Origin: Bacteroidales bacterium
GTDB taxonomy: Bacteria; Bacteroidota; Bacteroidia; Bacteroidales; VadinHA17
Length of the DNA stretch: 12,194 nucleotides
Assembly: GCA_012514255.1 (NCBI GenBank)
Contig: JAAZAP010000220.1
Coordinates: 1-12,194, forward strand
Direction: 5' to 3'
Made by a program: the position numbers and the translations under genes. Below, piece by piece: positions 8,676-12,194 of this stretch. A model generated the notes under the pieces. It made no database searches. It was not told the DNA's origin and saw only the letters and a list, made by a program, of their open reading frames with translations. Position 1 is the stretch's first letter. The number at the start of each line of letters is the position of its first letter.

Positions 8676-9107
8676 ATGCCCAACAGGAGAAGATTACGTC
8701 GTATAGGAAGACCACCGGTAATGGATGGATACAAGCCCTTCGGCGTTCCCATGAGAGAGCTGGAGTCAATTGTAATGTCAATGGAAGAGTATGAGGCGCT
8801 GCGGCTTGCTGATTATGAAAACCTGACACATGAGAAGGCCGCGGCAAGAATGAACATCTCCCGCCCTACCTTCACCAGGCTCTATGACAGAGCACGCAAG
8901 AACGTGGCAAAAGCCTTCATGGAAGGCAAAGCCATCATTATCCGTGGTGGAACGTTTATCTCAGAAGAGTACTGGTACAGATGCAATAACTGCCACGAGA
9001 CCATAGTGTCAGACACTCCGGAAGAGAATTGCGACAAATGCAATTCTGCCAATATAGTGAGACTTGACACAAACGAAGATAATGACACCAACCACGGAAG
9101 ACGGTGA
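8676..9107 (+). CDS. DUF134 family DNA-binding protein with zinc ribbon
   Basis: A 143-residue protein of the DUF134 family, recognised by RRIGRPP (8-14), GYKPFGVP (18-25), EEYEALRLADYENLTHEKAA (37-56) and the helix-turn-helix region MNISRPTFTRLYDRARKNVA (59-78), which resembles sigma-70 region 4. A basic N-terminus (PNRRRLRR) precedes it. Four cysteines in CxxC pairs (C103/C106 and C119/C122) form a zinc ribbon or rubredoxin-like knuckle after the HTH. It probably binds DNA, but no member's target is known to me. DUF134 genes often lie near NifX/NifB-like, DUF5320 and MBL genes in anaerobes; the last two are present within 3 kb. Its stop overlaps the next gene's start (GTGA), so the two are probably co-translated. 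Confidence 0.9.
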   Translation: MPNRRRLRRIGRPPVMDGYKPFGVPMRELESIVMSMEEYEALRLADYENLTHEKAAARMNISRPTFTRLYDRARKNVAKAFMEGKAIIIRGGTFISEEYWYRCNNCHETIVSDTPEENCDKCNSANIVRLDTNEDNDTNHGRR

Positions 9108-9718
9108 ACGGTTTGCTTTTTGAACCGGAAAGAGAGAGTGACCTGAGGACTCTGAAGGAAAAAATCCTGGCATGCAGGCAGTGCGACCTGTGGCAGACAC
9201 GTAACCACGTTATCTTTGGAGAAGGAAACTACAATGCCCCCATAATGATCATAGGTGAGGCGCCGGGCAGGGATGAAGATCTTCAGGGCAGACCATTCGT
9301 CGGAAAATCAGGGCATTTGCTGGATAAAATACTGGAAGCATGCGGATTTACCCGCCAGCAGCACGTCTTTATCAGTAACATTGTAAAGTGCAGGCCGCCG
9401 GACAACAGGGTACCGTCACCTGCAGAGGCTGCCATATGCATGCCGTGGCTGATAAACCAGATGGAACTCATCAACCCGGGAATAGTGATCCTCCTGGGAG
9501 CCACTGCACTGAAATATATGTCAGGCCCTGACTATAAGATCACCCGTGATCGTGGCAGATGGATATCTTGCCATGGCAGGCTGACAATGCCCGTCTATCA
9601 CCCTGCCGCCCTGCTGCGCGATCCATCACTCAAACGTGATACCTGGGAAGATTTCAAGAAAATTGTATGGAAATACCGGGAGATGTACGACTCCCGGCAC
9701 TACTCGGCTTATGTCTGA
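9104..9718 (+). CDS. Family 4 uracil-DNA glycosylase (4Fe-4S)
   Basis: A 204-residue DNA repair enzyme that removes uracil from DNA arising by cytosine deamination or dUMP misincorporation. Motif A is GEAPGRDED (51-59) and motif B is HPAALLRDPSLK (166-177), with ISNIVKCRPPDNR (90-102) between. The four Fe-S ligands of the family are all present: C24, C27, C96 and C112. The start is GTG at 9104, giving a 4-base overlap with the DUF134 stop; GGAAG at 9096-9100 is a weak ribosome site. A TTG at 9113 is an alternative start. About 15 residues precede the first conserved helix. The coupling to DUF134 is unexpected for a repair gene. The family call is confident; uracil activity has not been separated from activity on other deaminated bases. 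Confidence 0.95.
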   Translation: MNGLLFEPERESDLRTLKEKILACRQCDLWQTRNHVIFGEGNYNAPIMIIGEAPGRDEDLQGRPFVGKSGHLLDKILEACGFTRQQHVFISNIVKCRPPDNRVPSPAEAAICMPWLINQMELINPGIVILLGATALKYMSGPDYKITRDRGRWISCHGRLTMPVYHPAALLRDPSLKRDTWEDFKKIVWKYREMYDSRHYSAYV

Positions 9719-9763
9719 ACTGATGGTCTGAGCTAATGATTATAGCCGGGAATATGTTTACAA

Positions 9764-10483
9764 TCACTTGCCGGTTTTACTTTTAACATACCCTCTCAGA
9801 TCATTGACATCAAATTCATAAATCCTCTTCAGTCTGCCTATCCGTTCATCTGCCTTATCTGCCGGAACTCCGATTACAGAGGCCAGTTCCCCGGCACTGA
9901 TGCCAAATCTTTTCGATATTTCATTAAGTGACATCGTGCCATTAATATCCAGATCATCAAAATGTTTCCTGGCGGTGTCTGCTGAGCTTTTTTCTGATCT
10001 TTCCTCTGAATCTGCATCAACCTGTAGCAAGGACTGATCCTGATCCTGAACTGTAATTTCCATATGCCGCCTGTGCTGGTGGACTCTTTCCATCTGCCTT
10101 ACCTCAGGCTTCAAAAAGAGCGGACCCAGGGCAATGAAAAGACTTATCAACCCGATAGCCAACAGCACCACTGTGCGAGCTGTCCTGCCGTGAATCATCT
10201 TCTTAAGTATGCAGACAACCATATCCCAGTGAAGGATAATGTGCAATAACAGCAGGAAAACAAGAAACAGGGCAACATATAGATGAATGGCACCCCATTG
10301 GTGACGGTCAAGCCCCCAGAAGAACAGATCTGAATCATTGCCATACACCTCACTGGCCTTATAGCCCGGAAGCAGTACATACTTTATCAGAAACCCTATG
10401 CCTGCCAGTGTCATCATATTCAGAAGCATTATGAAATCAATAATCAGATTGACGCGGGATTTTATTCTGGACCAGTTTTTCAT
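9764..10483 (-). CDS. DUF4405 membrane protein (cytochrome b-like) with C-terminal helical domain
   Basis: A 239-residue inner-membrane protein. Three hydrophobic segments are visible at about 12-36, 65-87 and 102-123. The N-terminal part matches DUF4405 (RVNLIIDFIMLLNMMTLAGIGFLIKYVLLPG, then GLDRHQWGAIH and LHIILHW). H61, H67, H81 and H85 are placed like heme ligands of b-type cytochromes, so a role in membrane electron transfer is plausible but inferred. A charged, low-complexity linker (about 128-178) leads to a soluble domain (about 180-234) with GTMSLNEISKRFGISAGELA, a helix-turn-helix-like module also seen attached to NapH-like ferredoxin membrane proteins. It is divergent from the MBL gene and shares the operator-like repeat with it. 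It converges on the UDG gene with a 45-base gap and no clear terminator. Confidence 0.8.
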   Translation of the reverse strand: MKNWSRIKSRVNLIIDFIMLLNMMTLAGIGFLIKYVLLPGYKASEVYGNDSDLFFWGLDRHQWGAIHLYVALFLVFLLLLHIILHWDMVVCILKKMIHGRTARTVVLLAIGLISLFIALGPLFLKPEVRQMERVHQHRRHMEITVQDQDQSLLQVDADSEERSEKSSADTARKHFDDLDINGTMSLNEISKRFGISAGELASVIGVPADKADERIGRLKRIYEFDVNDLRGYVKSKTGK

Positions 10484-10508
10484 ATCTCAGTTTTTTTTAC
10501 ATACAGGC

Positions 10509-10532
10509 TTAAATGAACTATTGTTCGTTTAA
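10509..10532. promoter_or_regulatory. Operator-like inverted repeat, site 1 (TGAAC-N4-GTTCG)
   Basis: A 24-base inverted repeat with 10-base arms and one mismatch (T10514 against G10527): TTAAATGAAC, TATT, GTTCGTTTAA. It lies 28 bases before the MBL ATG and 25 bases before the DUF4405 ATG, so one bound dimer could control both directions. A -7-like TAAATTCG (one mismatch to TANNTTTG) follows at 10540-10547. A closely matching repeat precedes the DUF5320 gene. Confidence 0.65.
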
Positions 10533-10560
10533 AAATAGTTAAATTCGAATAAAAATATCC

Positions 10561-11340
10561 ATGAAAGTATTCATTTTGTCAGAAAACAATGCAGGAACAC
10601 TTACAGAGGCAGAACATGGCCTGTCATACCTTATAGAACATGAAGGTATAAGGATACTTTTTGACACCGGCCAGAGCGATCTGTTTCTGAAGAATTCTGC
10701 CATCATGGGAGTCAGCCTCGCGGATATTGATTTTATCATATTGAGCCACGGTCATTTTGATCATGGCAACGGGCTGGAACATCTCCCGGGCGGTACACTG
10801 GTTTGCCACCCCGCATGTTTCATCAGGAGATACCGGGGAAGTGACCACTCCTACATAGGTTTAAAACTTTCGAAGACAGAACTTAAATCGAGATTTAACC
10901 TGATTGCCTCACGGGAACCATACAGAATCTCCGAATCAGTGTTTTTTGCAGGAGAGATACCCAGGATCACATCTTTCGAATCACAAACGAGTACGTTCGT
11001 GCTTGAGGACGGATCGCCTGATTTTGTGGCAGACGACAGCGCCCTCTACTTTACACTGCCAGGAGGATTGTTCATTATTACCGGTTGCGGTCACGCCGGG
11101 ATCGTTAACACAATTGAACATGCCATTAGCGTCACAGGTGCTGAAAGTTTCTACGGTATAATGGGCGGATTCCACCTGAAGGAGAATGACCTGCAGACCG
11201 ATGAGACAATCAGGTATCTCAAAAACGCCAAACCAGTCCACATACTTCCCTCCCATTGCACTTCCGGCGTTGCACTTACAAGATTCCGCACTACATTTGA
11301 TACAAGGCCTGTCAGAACAGGTGATATTCTCTCGTTCTGA
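10561..11340 (+). CDS. MBL-fold metallohydrolase
   Basis: A 259-residue metallo-beta-lactamase-fold protein, probably cytoplasmic as no signal peptide is seen. The metal motif SHGHFDHGNGL supplies H63, H65, D67 and H68. ITGCGHAGIVNTI (173-185, H178), MGGFHL (201-206) and LPSHCTSG (229-236) mark the subfamily whose members are annotated as 7,8-dihydropterin-6-yl-methyl-4-(beta-D-ribofuranosyl)aminobenzene 5'-phosphate synthase-like. That name is transferred from archaeal relatives and is unlikely to describe the real reaction here. The fold may bind zinc or iron. Similar MBL genes sit beside DUF134, DUF5320 and NifX-like genes in anaerobes. It has an operator-like repeat upstream and is followed by DUF5320 on the same strand after 126 bases, with its own promoter. 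Confidence 0.9.
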   Translation: MKVFILSENNAGTLTEAEHGLSYLIEHEGIRILFDTGQSDLFLKNSAIMGVSLADIDFIILSHGHFDHGNGLEHLPGGTLVCHPACFIRRYRGSDHSYIGLKLSKTELKSRFNLIASREPYRISESVFFAGEIPRITSFESQTSTFVLEDGSPDFVADDSALYFTLPGGLFIITGCGHAGIVNTIEHAISVTGAESFYGIMGGFHLKENDLQTDETIRYLKNAKPVHILPSHCTSGVALTRFRTTFDTRPVRTGDILSF

Positions 11341-11391
11341 CAATTTCCAGGCAATTATTTCTCACAACCTGATAAAAAAATACCACCGAAG

Positions 11392-11405
11392 TGAACATAT
11401 GTTCA
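11392..11405. promoter_or_regulatory. Operator-like palindrome, site 2 (TGAAC-ATAT-GTTCA)
   Basis: A perfect 14-base palindrome ten bases upstream of the -7 box of the DUF5320 gene, so it covers the expected -33 region. Flanks also match site 1: AAG against AAA on the left, and ATTTTA against GTTTAA on the right. Placement fits repression by blocking the promoter. Confidence 0.7.
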
Positions 11406-11415
11406 TTTTATTTAC

Positions 11416-11423
11416 TATATTTG
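11416..11423 (+). promoter_or_regulatory. -7 box of the DUF5320 gene
   Basis: TATATTTG, a perfect TANNTTTG match 43 bases before the ATG. There is no TTTG or TTG at the -33 position; the TGAAC-N4-GTTCA palindrome is there instead. Confidence 0.6.
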
Positions 11424-11466
11424 ACAGGTAATATTTCAATATGTCGAACTTAAAAAATATCAGTTT

Positions 11467-11811
11467 ATGCCATTAGGAGATCGCACCGGACCTTCGGGAA
11501 TTGGTCCCGGAACCGGAAGAGCAATGGGTTATTGCTATGGATTTGATACACCCGGATACACCAGGGGGCCGGGAAGAGGTATGGGCCGTGGAGGTTGGTC
11601 AGGGTACGGTCGAGGCATGGGTCGTGGCCGTGGTTTCATGGCAGGAAGAGGTCAGGCTTTCCACGAACAGGGTTTTGCTCCCGGTTACCCGGGTGTCACG
11701 CCGGCCATTGACAGGGAGGATGAGATAAAGATGCTGAAAGCACAGATTGAATCACTCGAACGCTCCCGCAAGGCTATTGAAAAACGTCTCGGAGAACTGG
11801 GCAAGGAGTAA
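11467..11811 (+). CDS. DUF5320 family Gly/Arg-rich protein
   Basis: A 114-residue protein of the DUF5320 family. The N-terminus MPLGDRTGPSGIGPGTGRAM and the GYCYG (21-25) that follows are diagnostic, leading into a Gly/Arg/Met-rich stretch of GRGMGRG-type repeats (about 33-62) and a C-terminal coiled coil (about 83-113: EDEIKMLKAQIESLERSRKA and on). Cys23 is the only cysteine. Function is unknown. In anaerobes such genes lie next to NifX-like (dinitrogenase iron-molybdenum cofactor family) and MinD/Mrp ATPase genes, suggesting a role in metal or Fe-S handling; this is inference from context. It has its own promoter and operator-like palindrome. It converges on the HdrB-like gene with a 68-base gap and no convincing terminator. 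Confidence 0.85.
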   Translation: MPLGDRTGPSGIGPGTGRAMGYCYGFDTPGYTRGPGRGMGRGGWSGYGRGMGRGRGFMAGRGQAFHEQGFAPGYPGVTPAIDREDEIKMLKAQIESLERSRKAIEKRLGELGKE

Positions 11812-11879
11812 CTGGCAGGACAGCATCCTGGCAGGGTTTTCTTTCGCGGTTGGCAGCGACTGGTTTATGTGCCGGAAAG

Positions 11880-12194
11880 TCAGCAGGTTTTGAGAAATGC
11901 CGGCTGTTCCGGCACATTCAGTTTCATGCCATTTACTCCGCTGTATTTGGCATCAGGATCATATTCAATCCCTAGTTTGTCAAGCAATGGCTCCACAGCA
12001 ACCTGGTGGGTTTGGAGGCCTATGTCCCACGGATCATAACCCAGAAGCAGTCCGGCCAGTTCCTCATAGGTGAGGACCGGTATTCCATAACCGTCAGATC
12101 CATAGGTTTTAGCTTCCATTTCCGAGATGACATACTGCCAGCGGTCAAGGAAATATGTGCAACCCGGACAGTTGGCAATAATCAGGTCAGGGTG
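11880..12194 (-). CDS. HdrB-like heterodisulfide reductase subunit, C-terminal part, truncated by window edge
   Basis: The minus-strand frame is open to the window edge, so this is the last 104 residues of a longer protein; the ATG at 12119 is internal. The visible start, HPDLIIANCPGCTYFLDRWQ, carries the CxxC of a CCG (cysteine-rich) domain, and IPVLTYEELAGLLLGYDPWDIGLQTH matches the C-terminal end of HdrB-type subunits (LPVLYFTQLLGLALG, then LGLxxH). In Hdr complexes the CCG domains of subunit B hold noncubane 4Fe-4S clusters used in disulfide reduction or electron bifurcation. Bacteroidota have no CoM/CoB chemistry, so the substrate would be another disulfide or an electron carrier. Partner HdrA and HdrC genes would be expected outside the window, but this cannot be seen. 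The product ends in Cys (FLKTC). Confidence 0.82.
   Translation of the reverse strand, partial: HPDLIIANCPGCTYFLDRWQYVISEMEAKTYGSDGYGIPVLTYEELAGLLLGYDPWDIGLQTHQVAVEPLLDKLGIEYDPDAKYSGVNGMKLNVPEQPAFLKTC

Noticed and set aside
10514..11405. LexA/SOS boxes as the explanation for the TGAAC-N4-GTTC repeats
   Set aside because: The core matches the Gram-positive LexA box, but the controlled genes are not SOS genes, the UDG gene lacks the site, and site 1's centre (TATT) does not fit the RNRY pattern. Kept only as an alternative.
11810..11840. Short hairpin CAGGA-CAGCA-TCCTG followed by GCAGGGTTTT as terminator of the DUF5320 gene
   Set aside because: Only a 5-base stem, with six non-T bases before a four-T run; too weak to call.
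8676..12194. Anti-phage defence island or mobile element
   Set aside because: No nuclease, toxin, integrase, transposase, tRNA-linked repeat or terminal repeat was seen; the genes look like redox and metal functions.

Overview
The window looks like chromosome of an anaerobic member of the Bacteroidota (Bacteroidales/Marinilabiliales type). The evidence is threefold. Promoters fit the Bacteroidota consensus: TTTG, 21 bases, then TATCTTTG ahead of rplS, and TANNTTTG boxes ahead of other genes. Most genes lack a clear Shine-Dalgarno sequence. The families are also typical: an M23 peptidase with a long C-terminal extension, a secreted C69 dipeptidase and a large AsmA-like protein with a helical tail. 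No rRNA, tRNA, insertion sequence, phage gene or CRISPR array was seen. The longest gap between genes is about 270 bases.

Bases 1-5460 are housekeeping and envelope genes: the 3' part of an M23 metallopeptidase gene (+), a sugar-phosphate nucleotidyltransferase (-), cutC (+, TTG start), a secreted C69 dipeptidase (+) and the L19 gene rplS (+), which has its own promoter and terminator. Bases 5510-8405 hold one large AsmA-like gene (-) with its own terminator.

Bases 8605-12194 form a redox/metal-flavoured accessory neighbourhood. In order it holds: a DUF134 protein (helix-turn-helix plus zinc ribbon); a family 4 Fe-S uracil-DNA glycosylase overlapping it by 4 bases; a DUF4405 cytochrome-like membrane protein (-); a metallo-beta-lactamase-fold hydrolase (+); a Gly/Arg-rich DUF5320 protein (+); and the 3' end of a heterodisulfide reductase HdrB-like gene (-). 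DUF134, DUF5320 and this type of MBL protein often occur with NifX/NifB-like and Mrp/MinD-like ATPase genes in anaerobes; none of those partners is inside the window.

The most interesting signal is a near-identical inverted repeat, TGAAC-N4-GTTC(A/G), at two promoters in this neighbourhood: between the divergent DUF4405 and MBL genes (10509-10532) and ahead of DUF5320 (11392-11405). It ties these genes into one apparent regulon. The regulator is not identified. The local DUF134 protein is one candidate, and an unlinked TetR-like or LexA-like repressor is another.
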